From Spirosoma terrae (lineage in GTDB: Bacteria; Bacteroidota; Bacteroidia; Cytophagales; Spirosomataceae), in assembly GCF_010435915.1 (NCBI RefSeq), contig NZ_JAAFZH010000004.1, positions 124,001 through 188,000 of the forward strand: DNA of 64,000 nucleotides, given 5' to 3'. The notes under the pieces are model-generated. The model was not told the origin of the DNA. It saw nothing but the letters and a program-made list of their open reading frames with translations, and did no database searches. The translations under genes and the position numbers were made by a program. Below are positions 17,495-25,823 of the stretch, in pieces (the first letter of the stretch is position 1; every line of letters starts with the position of its first letter).

Positions 17495-17540
17495 AATGTA
17501 TGATATAAGATGTATGCTGTAGAATTCTATATCATACATT
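17495..17540. repeat. AT-rich inverted repeat between the DUF4159 gene and moxR
   Basis: Perfect 13-bp arms (AATGTATGATATA / TATATCATACATT) are separated by 20 bases. The element lies 5 bases past the DUF4159 stop in the minus direction and could attenuate or process the transcript before moxR, or be a regulator binding site. Confidence 0.5.
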
Positions 17541-17545
17541 TTGTA

Positions 17546-18202
17546 TTACGTTGTCAATGCATAGGTCACTATGTTTACACCAAACTTGGTATTGTCTTCA
17601 GCCAAAAATCGCTTATTACGAAAATCGTAATCCCATTCGCAGCCGTAATCCTTATTGCTATACAAAACGCCTATCCGGCCATTGATGGTAATGGCCTTCA
17701 GGTAGTCATGTACCAGGTCATCGCCCCAGCCATTCAGTTCAAACGACGTAGTAGGTGGCCCTTCTTCAAACTTAAAAAAACAGGTGTAGATCGGGTGATT
17801 ATTCGGAATTTTCTGCAGGGCCTTCGGGCCGAACGTCCGGGCCATCTCCTGCTCGAACGACCGCGCAAACAGGGCATCGATATCGTGATTGCAATCATCA
17901 ACAAACACGAACCCGCCATTCTGAACGTAGCGTTTGAAATGATCGCGCTCCTGCGTAGAAAACTCGACCAGTTTGTGTCCACTCATATAGCAGAATGGAC
18001 TCTTAAAAATATCGGGGCTGCTCAACTGCACCACCTTTTCTTTCTGGTCGACCGGAATCGTCGTATACTCAACCAATGAATGCAGAATATTGGATGGCAT
18101 CCGTTGATCAGTATCCCAGTCACCAGAGGTGTATTGAATTCGAGTGAAAATAAACGGTTTCAAAGAGGTTCGTCGAGAAGTGTTGATTAAAGCACTGATC
18201 AA
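17546..18202 (-). CDS. DUF4159 protein of the MoxR cluster
   Basis: The 218-residue product carries the DUF4159 start FTRIQYTSGDWDTDQRMPSN within its first 40 residues. It then shows the amidotransferase-like strand pattern FVQNGGFVFVDDCNHD-like near residue 100 and ends near YSNKDYGCEWDYDFRN. DUF4159 is a domain of unknown function that often accompanies MoxR and BatA proteins. No signal peptide or membrane segment is apparent here. The likely start is a TTG at 18202 that overlaps the PIN gene stop by 3 bases; no ATG precedes the conserved N-terminus, so initiation may depend on translation of the toxin gene. Confidence 0.78.
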   Translation of the reverse strand: MISALINTSRRTSLKPFIFTRIQYTSGDWDTDQRMPSNILHSLVEYTTIPVDQKEKVVQLSSPDIFKSPFCYMSGHKLVEFSTQERDHFKRYVQNGGFVFVDDCNHDIDALFARSFEQEMARTFGPKALQKIPNNHPIYTCFFKFEEGPPTTSFELNGWGDDLVHDYLKAITINGRIGVLYSNKDYGCEWDYDFRNKRFLAEDNTKFGVNIVTYALTT

Positions 18203-18609
18203 TCGTGTTCACCCAGGGTGTCTTTAAATTGACCAGTGCTGATTACTAATACTTTGGGAAACTCTATTTGCTTTAAAACATTAAAATCTTTATCATGACT
18301 TACAATAAAATCAGCGTTTGAAGCAATGGCACAATCGACAAATTTATTGTCATCTTCATCGTTCAGCAGATTAAACTTGTAGTATGTAGTAACTAGCTGA
18401 ATATTGGGTAGGTTTTCGACAACCGCTAATACGCTCTCACTAGCTACTGTTCCCATCTGTTGTTCAATAATCTCAGCATATTCCGAAAGAATATCCGTTG
18501 TTACACACAGTGTAAAGCGCTGATTCAACAAAGCCTCAAAGATCCAGTGCAATCGAGAGCGATCTGAAATACAAACCAACAAAACGTTGGTATCCAGAAC
18601 CGTCTTCAC
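18199..18609 (-). CDS. PIN-domain toxin-like nuclease
   Basis: The 136-residue protein is a PIN-domain RNase-type toxin. Its acidic active-site residues are visible: Asp6 (VLDTNVLL), Glu43 (LSEYAEII), the DEDD run at 84-87 with Asp92, and Asp106 (SHDKDF). The start is GTG, overlapping the stop of the upstream small gene by 4 bases, as expected for a toxin-antitoxin pair. Its own stop overlaps the TTG start of the DUF4159 gene. PIN toxins cleave RNA; the target here is unknown. The placement at the head of an envelope gene cluster is unusual. Confidence 0.85.
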   Translation of the reverse strand: MKTVLDTNVLLVCISDRSRLHWIFEALLNQRFTLCVTTDILSEYAEIIEQQMGTVASESVLAVVENLPNIQLVTTYYKFNLLNDEDDNKFVDCAIASNADFIVSHDKDFNVLKQIEFPKVLVISTGQFKDTLGEHD

Positions 18610-18839
18610 TTCTCTTTACTATTTTTCCGCATTTTCGTTTCCAGTAACCGATCAACATCCTCATCTGTCCATCCTTTCTGATCCCAGGCTGCATTTGCCT
18701 GTTCAACAGCTCTTTTCGCAAAAAATTCAGCCAGAATTTTTTTAACTTCCAGCAATTCAGTTTCCTCCAACTGATGGGAAAAGGTCTTCAAAAGCTCTAG
18801 TTGAAGATTAGTCAATGGTTTTCTTACGACAGTTTCCAT
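18606..18839 (-). CDS. Small putative antitoxin paired with the PIN toxin
   Basis: The 77-residue product is charged and largely helical, with LQLELLKTFSHQLEETELLE and a basic tail (ETKMRKNSKEK). It has no DNA-binding domain I can name. Such small helical proteins (with a segment like NAAWDQKGWTDEDVDRLLE) often precede PIN-domain genes and act as their antitoxins. It starts with ATG about 60 bases downstream of tldE1 in the minus direction and overlaps the toxin gene by 4 bases. The antitoxin role rests on position. Confidence 0.7.
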   Translation of the reverse strand: METVVRKPLTNLQLELLKTFSHQLEETELLEVKKILAEFFAKRAVEQANAAWDQKGWTDEDVDRLLETKMRKNSKEK

Positions 18840-18900
18840 ACGTTGACAGGATTTTATTCTTACCTGAATTTACGAAAAGGCACAGAATATCGGCTACTTT

Positions 18901-20244
18901 TTACACAGCGTCGGATAAACTGGTAAAGGTAAACTCCCGTATTTTCATGGGCGGAATCAGATAGTTTTGATCCGATTCGGTACTCACGACACGCTCAGGT
19001 TTCCCCAACGATTCCAGGTTGTTCAGCATAATGATCGGACTTTCGTTAAACCGAAAGTTCTTGACGGCATGCTTGATTTTGCCATTCTCAATATAGAACG
19101 TACCATCACGGGTAAGGCCGGTCAGCAGGATTGTCTGCGGATCAACCTCCCGAATGTACCAGAGCTTAGTCACCAGTATACCGCGTTGGGTCGTTCTGAT
19201 CATCTCTTCCAGCGACGTATTGCCACCTTCCACAATCATATTACTACCATAAGGTACCGGCTGTTTGCCCTGTTTTTTTGCCCAATAGCGCGAATAGGCC
19301 AGGTTTTTCACGACGCCCTTTTCAATCCACATCCGTTTGCTCTGAGCCTGACCATCGCCCGACCAGGGCGACGACGGCAACTCAGGATTGGTTGGGTCTG
19401 AATAAATCGTAATACGCTCATCGACAATCTTATCGCCCAACCGCGACTTTCCGCCTGCCTTACTGAAATAAGAACGTCCTTCGTCGGCCGAACGGGCATC
19501 CACATTCCAGAAGATATTTTCCAGGAGAACGGCGGCAGCCGTTGGTTCCAGAATGACGGTGTATTTACCAGGTTCCAGCGCTCTCGCTTCGGCCGATCCA
19601 AGGCATTTTTGAATGGCGATTTTGGTAGCCCCTACCGTATCAAGCTTTGAAAAATCGCTGTAACCGCGTGCTACGTATCCCGAGCCCTTGCCGTTGTCGG
19701 TACGTACCGTCAGCGAAAAATTGACATTCGTACTCGGATAATAAGCAAATGCCCCTTTCGAATTCATCATGGCTCTGTAGCCACGATAATCCTGTAAAAA
19801 GCCAGCGCCCTGCAATTTTGACGCGTTACCCGCAATCAATTGCAAACTTTGCGCAACGGCTTCGGCCCGATTGGAAGGTGTTATTTTAGCCGTCGACTCA
19901 AAGAAACCATTGCTTTTTACGTATTGCTGAAGCCCTAACAGCTCAACGTACTCCGGATTTTCAGGAGCCAGCTGAGCGAGCTCCTCCGCCCGGCGGACTA
20001 CTTTCTCCAACGAGGCATCGTCAAACTCATCAATCGTTGCAACGCCAACCTTTTTCCCGAACGCAGACCGAACCGCTAGATTTTTATTAATTATCGAGCC
20101 GCTGGTGGATACAGTATTACGGGCATATCGAATATTTCCTCGCTCCTCGCCAAGAATATTCACTTCACACTCATCTGCCTTAGAGTAACTTAATACTTTC
20201 TGCATCAGAGCTTTTGCCTCAGATTCAGACAAAATAATTGCCAT
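18901..20244 (-). CDS. tldE: TldE/PmbA-like protease subunit (pair 1)
   Basis: The 447-residue protein belongs to the TldD/PmbA family and corresponds to the TldE (PmbA) subunit. It has no HExxxH metal motif and ends with the MKIREFTFTSLSDAV-type tail shared by all three TldE copies in this window. TldD and TldE form a heterodimeric metalloprotease; in Escherichia coli it cuts the microcin B17 leader and the antitoxin CcdA. It has no signal peptide (MAIILSESEAKALMQKVLSY). It lies 115 bases downstream of its tldD partner. Compared with the other two copies it lacks the glycine-rich insert after the SDPTNPELP segment. Confidence 0.9.
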   Translation of the reverse strand: MAIILSESEAKALMQKVLSYSKADECEVNILGEERGNIRYARNTVSTSGSIINKNLAVRSAFGKKVGVATIDEFDDASLEKVVRRAEELAQLAPENPEYVELLGLQQYVKSNGFFESTAKITPSNRAEAVAQSLQLIAGNASKLQGAGFLQDYRGYRAMMNSKGAFAYYPSTNVNFSLTVRTDNGKGSGYVARGYSDFSKLDTVGATKIAIQKCLGSAEARALEPGKYTVILEPTAAAVLLENIFWNVDARSADEGRSYFSKAGGKSRLGDKIVDERITIYSDPTNPELPSSPWSGDGQAQSKRMWIEKGVVKNLAYSRYWAKKQGKQPVPYGSNMIVEGGNTSLEEMIRTTQRGILVTKLWYIREVDPQTILLTGLTRDGTFYIENGKIKHAVKNFRFNESPIIMLNNLESLGKPERVVSTESDQNYLIPPMKIREFTFTSLSDAV

Positions 20245-20359
20245 TTCTTAAAAGTTATCAGTTTACAGTTTTCAACGCACTATAATGACGCCTGACCATT
20301 GGCACGTCCGGGATGTAAAAGTCAAATGCGTAACCTGTATACCGAAATTATATACCATT

Positions 20360-22000
20360 TTAAATTTTCCGCGCTGTATTGATCACGTTGACACCGTTGA
20401 TACGGGCCGTCGAACTACCATGCGACACAGCGCTCGATTGCGATGGCTGACCTTTTCCGTCAAAGAATGATCCGCCCAGACGGTAATCCCGATCATCACA
20501 AACTTTCACACAGGAATTCCAAAACTCCTGTGTATTCGATTGGTACGATACGTCCCGGAGCATTCCGGCGATCTGACCGTCTTTGATTTCGTAGAACAAC
20601 TGACCACCAAACTGGAAGTTATACCGCTGCTGGTCGATCGAGAACGAACCATCACCAATGATATAAATACCCCGTTTAACGTCCTTGATCATCTCGTCGA
20701 CCGACAATTTCTCTTTGCCCGGTGCCAGCGATACGTTTGCCATACGCTGGAACTGAACAGATCCCCAACTATCGGCATAGCAGCAGCCCTGCGATTCTTT
20801 TTCGCCAATGATATGAGCCTGATCGCGAATGGCCTGATAATTCACCAACACACCATCTTTCACCAGATCCCATTGCTTGGTTTTTACGCCCTCATCGTCC
20901 CAACCGACCGCCCCTAACGAGCCTGGCTGAATTTTATCGGCAATGAAGTTAACCTGCTTGCTACCGTAGTTAAAGTTTTTGGATTGCCACTTGTCCAACG
21001 TAGCAAATGACGTACCGGCAAAGTTGGCTTCATAACCCAACACACGATCTAGTTCGAGCGGGTGCCCAACCGATTCGTGGATGGTAAGCCAGGTATGCGA
21101 CGGGTCAAGAATCAGATCGTATTTGCCTGCTTCTACCGATTTGGCGGCTACTTTCTGTTTGGCCTGCTTGGCTGCCGCCGTTACGTCTTCCAGCATATCG
21201 TAACCCATATTGTAACGAGTGGTGATACCTGTAATCTTATCTTTTGGATTGGTTTGCAGGTAATCGTAACTCATTCCCATTGGTGCACTCAGCGAATTCC
21301 GGGTCTGGAAAACGCCCGTCTGCCGATCAATAGCCGTTACGGTAAAGTTGGGCCAGATCCGATGAATATCCTGATCGATGTACGAGCCATCGGTTGAAGC
21401 AAAATACTTCTGCTCATTAACCATGAACAGCACCGAGTTCACGAAGTTAGCACCATTAGCCATAGCAGCTCCATTAACCGCCATCAGCAGATCAACCTTC
21501 TCTTTGACGGGTACCTCGAAACCATTTTTCTGAATCGGAGCCTTCCAGCTAACTTCACCGAATCCTTTCTGAGGAGCCAATTGCACCGGCTCTTTCTGAA
21601 TCTTTGAATTCGCTTTAGCGATAGCCACAGCAGTTTCGGCAGCTTTGGCAGTATCGCTCTCGTTTTTAGCATCTACGATAGCGGCAAAACCCCAGCAACC
21701 GTTGGCAATGACCCGAACACCTACCCCAAACGATTCGGTGTTGACGATGTTCTGCACCCGATCTTCACGAGTGATCACAAACTGATTCAGATAGCGGCCA
21801 ATTCGAACATCGGCATACGTAGCACCTTTCGCCTTGGCGGCATTCAGAGCCGCATCGGCCAGTCGTTTTTTGACGGCTACGTCTAAACCGGGTTCTAAAA
21901 GGGCTTCAGGGCTAACAGACCGGCCCAATCCTGAAATAGACGGGAGCATAAGGGTCCCTGCTCCCAATCCTGTCAACTGAATAAAATCTCGGCGATTCAA
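20360..22000 (-). CDS. tldD: TldD-like metalloprotease with Tat signal (pair 1)
   Basis: The 546-residue protein is the catalytic TldD subunit. The metal motif HESVGH is at residues 308-313. It begins with a twin-arginine signal (NRRDFIQ, then a hydrophobic GLGAGTLMLPSISGLG), so export to the periplasm is predicted; the E. coli enzyme is cytoplasmic. The start codon is TTG, set by a strong Shine-Dalgarno sequence AGGAGGA seven bases upstream. The C-terminal CGKxGQ signature of classical TldD reads DGKGQ here, so the usual Cys metal ligand is absent, while a downstream SHG is conserved in all three copies. The gene starts about 275 bases after the end of pair 2. Confidence 0.92.
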   Translation of the reverse strand: MNRRDFIQLTGLGAGTLMLPSISGLGRSVSPEALLEPGLDVAVKKRLADAALNAAKAKGATYADVRIGRYLNQFVITREDRVQNIVNTESFGVGVRVIANGCWGFAAIVDAKNESDTAKAAETAVAIAKANSKIQKEPVQLAPQKGFGEVSWKAPIQKNGFEVPVKEKVDLLMAVNGAAMANGANFVNSVLFMVNEQKYFASTDGSYIDQDIHRIWPNFTVTAIDRQTGVFQTRNSLSAPMGMSYDYLQTNPKDKITGITTRYNMGYDMLEDVTAAAKQAKQKVAAKSVEAGKYDLILDPSHTWLTIHESVGHPLELDRVLGYEANFAGTSFATLDKWQSKNFNYGSKQVNFIADKIQPGSLGAVGWDDEGVKTKQWDLVKDGVLVNYQAIRDQAHIIGEKESQGCCYADSWGSVQFQRMANVSLAPGKEKLSVDEMIKDVKRGIYIIGDGSFSIDQQRYNFQFGGQLFYEIKDGQIAGMLRDVSYQSNTQEFWNSCVKVCDDRDYRLGGSFFDGKGQPSQSSAVSHGSSTARINGVNVINTARKI

Positions 22001-22007
22001 GAGTTGT

Positions 22008-22014
22008 TCCTCCT
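22008..22014 (-). promoter_or_regulatory. Strong Shine-Dalgarno sequence of tldD1
   Basis: AGGAGGA on the minus strand lies 7 bases before a TTG codon that begins the twin-arginine signal. Bacteroidota genes seldom have such sequences, so this one decides the non-ATG start. Confidence 0.8.
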
Positions 22015-22251
22015 ATAGGTTAAATTAGAGTAAGCGTTAAACCGCTCTTCTCTGGTAAGTGAGCACGATTTCTGCCCTAAAATTTAGAATTTAAAGGCAG
22101 AATTCCACCTAAAAACCAATGTTTATTACGGGATTATTAATAAAAACTAACTAGTTATTTGTTTTTCAATAAAATACAATTTCTTACTATTTAGTAGAAT
22201 TAATCGAATTAGGTAGTGGAAACAGACAAAATGGGGTTCCAGTAGCGACTA

Positions 22252-22272
22252 ACCGGGGGCTTCTCCCCTGGT
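22252..22272 (-). terminator. GC-rich hairpin after tldE2
   Basis: An 8-bp stem with one G-T pair and a 5-base loop lies directly after the tldE2 stop on the minus strand (ACCAGGGG / CCCCCGGT). No T-run follows, so it may only partly stop transcription before tldD1. The rest of the gap to 22008 is AT-rich and shows no clear promoter consensus. Confidence 0.4.
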
Positions 22273-22275
22273 CCA

Positions 22276-23646
22276 TTAAATGGCATCCGACAGACTGGTG
22301 AATGTAAAGTCGCGGACTTTCAGAGGAGGAATCATGTTACCACCAATTCGCATGGCAGCTCCCATTGCTTCTACGTTATTGAGCATGATAACCGGACTCT
22401 CATTAAATCGGAAGTTCTTGATCGGAAATTTAATCTGCCCATTTTCAATATAAAACGTACCGTCGCGGGTAAGTCCGGTTTGTAATAACGTTTGTGGATC
22501 AACCATGCGAACGTACCACAAACGCGTCACCAGAATACCCTTATTTGTGTTTTTGATCATCTCAGCCAATGATTCACTACCGCCTTGCATGACAATGGCT
22601 AACGGAGGTGGAATTCCCTTGATGCCCTTCTTATCGGCCCAGAACCGCGATGAACTCATGTTTTTAACCACGCCTTTCTCGATCCACATGACTTTTTCCT
22701 GAGGACGGGCATCGCCCAGGGCAGAGCCATTCAGAACACCACCTGCCCGGTAACGACTTCCTCCCTCCCCCGAAAATGGAGCCGTGGGGACATCAGGATT
22801 CGTGGGGTCGGAATAAATCGTGACGCGCTCATCGAACAGTTTTTCGCCCAACCGTGTACCACCTCCCTTTTTAGTCAGGAAATTACGCCCCTCATCGGCG
22901 CTACGGGTATCCATGCTACCCACCATACCCTGCATCAGATTACTGACGGCCGTTGGTTCGAGTATGACGGTATATTTGCCGGGTTCCAGCGCACGGGCAT
23001 TTTTCGACGCCAGCGCTTTCTGTATGGCGACCTCCGTTGTGCTTTTGGTATCGAGTTTCGCTACGTCGTTGAAGTCGCGCGTTACGTAGCCCGAACCGGT
23101 CGCATCAGCCGTTCGTGCTGTTACGGAGAACTGTACTGATGTTGTTTTATTGTACCCGAACAAACCAGCACTATTGGCAATGGCGGTAAATCCGGCCGAA
23201 TCATCCAGGAATCCGGCAGCCGTAAGGTTCTTTTTCACGCAGGGATCAATACTGTTATAAGCAGCCTGCGCCCGAAACATGGAGTCTATCCTGGCCGTAC
23301 TCTCCGAAAAGGTGGGTGTCTCCATGTAGTTCTGCGGGCCAAGCATTTTCATATATTCCGGGTCTTCGGGAGCCAATCGGGCTATTTCCTCTGACCGGCG
23401 AACGGTTCGCTCAATGGCTGCGTCGCTGAATTCGTTGAGCGTAGCGGTACCGGCTTTTTTGCCGTATACGGACGTAATGGACAGACTCAGATTGTCGGAT
23501 TCTCCTCCCGTCGATACTTCGTTGAGCGCATATCGTATATTCCCGGATTTATAGCCGCCAAGACTTACACTCATTTCGTCAGCTTTGGAAAAAGCTAATA
23601 CTTTATCCAGGATTTTCTTTGCTTCTTCCTTTGAGATGATAGCCAT
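22276..23646 (-). CDS. tldE: TldE/PmbA-like protease subunit (pair 2)
   Basis: The 456-residue TldE-like protein is a close paralogue of the subunits at 18901-20244 and 34320-35681. It starts MAIISKEEAKKILDKVLAFS without a signal peptide and ends PPLKVRDFTFTSLSDAI. The loop after SDPTNPDVPTAPFSGEGG is extended with a Gly/Ala-rich segment (YRAGGVLNGSALGDAR). No catalytic metal motif is present, as expected for TldE. It lies 109 bases downstream of its tldD partner, and a hairpin follows its stop. Confidence 0.9.
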   Translation of the reverse strand: MAIISKEEAKKILDKVLAFSKADEMSVSLGGYKSGNIRYALNEVSTGGESDNLSLSITSVYGKKAGTATLNEFSDAAIERTVRRSEEIARLAPEDPEYMKMLGPQNYMETPTFSESTARIDSMFRAQAAYNSIDPCVKKNLTAAGFLDDSAGFTAIANSAGLFGYNKTTSVQFSVTARTADATGSGYVTRDFNDVAKLDTKSTTEVAIQKALASKNARALEPGKYTVILEPTAVSNLMQGMVGSMDTRSADEGRNFLTKKGGGTRLGEKLFDERVTIYSDPTNPDVPTAPFSGEGGSRYRAGGVLNGSALGDARPQEKVMWIEKGVVKNMSSSRFWADKKGIKGIPPPLAIVMQGGSESLAEMIKNTNKGILVTRLWYVRMVDPQTLLQTGLTRDGTFYIENGQIKFPIKNFRFNESPVIMLNNVEAMGAAMRIGGNMIPPLKVRDFTFTSLSDAI

Positions 23647-23755
23647 AAATAGGATGGTTGTTTATGGTTTCCTGTTCATCGTGTACTGGTTCTGGAAAGC
23701 CGAATCAACAATGCTGCCGATCAATCATCCAGTAACGATAGACCAAAAACTAATT

Positions 23756-25393
23756 CTAGATTTTTCGGGATGTATTCAGGACATTAACACCGTTAATACG
23801 TGCGGTAGCGCTGCCGTGGGAAACAGCATTGGACTGAGGTGGCTGGCCTTTTCCGTCGAAGAATGCGCCCCCTAACCGATAATCGCGCTCATCACAGACT
23901 TTCACGCAGGAATTCCAGAACTCCTGGGTATTCGATTGGTACGCTACGTCCCGAAGCATGCCTACAATTTTCCCATCTTTGATTTCGTAGAAAAGCTGGC
24001 CCCCAAACTGAAAGTTATACCGCTGCTGATCGATCGAATACGATCCATCACCAATAATATAAATGCCTTTTTTGACATCCCGGATCATCTCGTCAACCGA
24101 GAGTGGTTCCTTTCCAGGCGCTAAATTGATATTAGCCATCCGTTGAAACTGAACAGTTTCCCAGTTATCGGCGTAGCAACAACCATGCGATTCAGCTTCG
24201 CCCAATACGTTTACCTGATCGCGGATGGCCTGATAGTTCACCAGTATGCCATCTTTAATAATATCCCAGCGTTTGGTTTTAACGCCTTCATCATCCCAGC
24301 CAACAGCCGCTAATGAACCCGTCTGCGTTTTGTCGGCGAAGAAATTGACGATAGGGCTTCCATAGTTGAATTTTCTGGATTGCCACTTATCCAGCGTAGC
24401 GAACGACGTACCGGCAAAGTTGGCTTCATAGCCCAGTACGCGGTCTAGTTCCGTGGCGTGCCCAACGGACTCATGGATGGTAAGCCAGGTATGCGATGGA
24501 TCGAGAATCAGATCATACTTACCGGCTTCGACGGATTTGGCCGTAATTTTCTGTTTAGCCTGTTTTGCGGCAGCCGTTACGTCCTCCAGCATATCGTAGC
24601 CCATGTTATACAGCGTCGTTACGCCGGTGAGCTTATCCTTCGGATTGGTTTGCAGGTAATCGTAACTCAAACCCATCGGTGCGCTCAGTGCGTTACGGGT
24701 CTGAAACGTTCCGGTTTGCTTATCGATAGCTGTAACGGTGAAATTAGGCCAGATCCTGTGGATGTCCTGATCGATATACGAACCATCGGTCGAGGCAAAG
24801 TATTTCTGTTCGTTGACCATGAACAGCACCGAGTTCACGAAGTTGGCGCCATTATCAAGGGCAGCGCCATTGACCGATAACAGTAGATCAACTTTCTCTT
24901 TAACCGGAATCTCAAAGGCATTTTTTTGAAGGGGTGTTTTCCAGCTGACCTCACCAAATCCTTTCTGGGGCGCCAGTTCAACAGGCTTTTTCAGCAATTT
25001 AGCATGGGCCTTTGCCAGCGAAACCGCCTGCTCGGCCGTTTTCGCTACGTCGGTTTCGCTCTGCGTGTCACCAATGGCGGCAAAACCCCAGCAACCGTCG
25101 GCAATGACCCGAACACCCACGCCAAACGACTCAGTATTGAGAATGTTCTGGACTCGCCTTTCGCGCGTCATTACAAATTGGTTAAGATAACGACCGATAC
25201 GCACATCGGTATACGTAGCGCCTTTCGACCTGGCAGCGTTCAGAGCCGCATCAGCCAACCGTTTTTTGATGGCCACATCTAAACCCGGCTCCATGAGTTC
25301 ATCTGGCGTAACAGCGCGGCCAACAATGGGTATACCGGTTATCAGGGCCCCGGTTCCCAATCCTGTCAACTGAATAAAATCTCGACGATTCAA
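23756..25393 (-). CDS. tldD: TldD-like metalloprotease with Tat signal (pair 2)
   Basis: The 545-residue protein is a close copy of the TldD at 20360-22000, with the first dozen codons almost identical at the DNA level. The metal motif HESVGH is at residues 307-312. The twin-arginine signal reads NRRDFIQLTGLGTGALITG, followed by a possible cleavage area near VGRAVTP. The start is again a TTG placed 7 bases after AGGAGGA. The C-terminal signature is DGKGQ rather than CGKxGQ, and the SHG motif is kept. The near-identity with copy 1 points to a fairly recent tandem duplication of the whole pair, including the ribosome-binding site. Confidence 0.92.
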   Translation of the reverse strand: MNRRDFIQLTGLGTGALITGIPIVGRAVTPDELMEPGLDVAIKKRLADAALNAARSKGATYTDVRIGRYLNQFVMTRERRVQNILNTESFGVGVRVIADGCWGFAAIGDTQSETDVAKTAEQAVSLAKAHAKLLKKPVELAPQKGFGEVSWKTPLQKNAFEIPVKEKVDLLLSVNGAALDNGANFVNSVLFMVNEQKYFASTDGSYIDQDIHRIWPNFTVTAIDKQTGTFQTRNALSAPMGLSYDYLQTNPKDKLTGVTTLYNMGYDMLEDVTAAAKQAKQKITAKSVEAGKYDLILDPSHTWLTIHESVGHATELDRVLGYEANFAGTSFATLDKWQSRKFNYGSPIVNFFADKTQTGSLAAVGWDDEGVKTKRWDIIKDGILVNYQAIRDQVNVLGEAESHGCCYADNWETVQFQRMANINLAPGKEPLSVDEMIRDVKKGIYIIGDGSYSIDQQRYNFQFGGQLFYEIKDGKIVGMLRDVAYQSNTQEFWNSCVKVCDERDYRLGGAFFDGKGQPPQSNAVSHGSATARINGVNVLNTSRKI

Positions 25394-25400
25394 GGGGGTA

Positions 25401-25407
25401 TCCTCCT
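25401..25407 (-). promoter_or_regulatory. Strong Shine-Dalgarno sequence of tldD2
   Basis: AGGAGGA on the minus strand stands 7 bases before the TTG start codon, the same sequence and spacing as in tldD1. Confidence 0.8.
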
Positions 25408-25823
25408 ATTTTAGTTTGAGTGAAGTGTAATCGTAAAAAGCAGTTCAGCTTACAACACAGAAAATATATCGACTAAAATCACTATAAATATCAGAATTTA
25501 AATTTATTATTTTTAATTAAATAAGAATTATATTTTGAAATAAACCAAAAAACAATAAAATACTTCATAAATACCATTTTAACTTTCAGAAATGATTGTT
25601 TGGGGGAGATAGATCTATAACTGCAGTAGGGAACCGAAACCTTATCTATGACTGGCTACGGCAACAGTCGCCCTTGCCTGGCTGTTAGAAAGAAAAAGAC
25701 TAGCCAAAAGCTTATCGCTAAGCTCATAGGTATAGTATAGCTGACTGGCCTGGTTTTCACTACGTTAACCAAACCCCGCTAAAACCACAAATTATTAACA
25801 ATCAATGTTTTATAAAGAATAAA
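25408..25823. other. AT-rich noncoding region upstream of tldD2
   Basis: About 415 bases carry no convincing ORF on either strand. The first half, nearest tldD2, is very AT-rich and probably holds its promoter, but I find no exact Bacteroidota -7 motif (TAnnTTTG). The second half nears the end of the amidohydrolase gene and shows no clear terminator hairpin. Confidence 0.5.
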
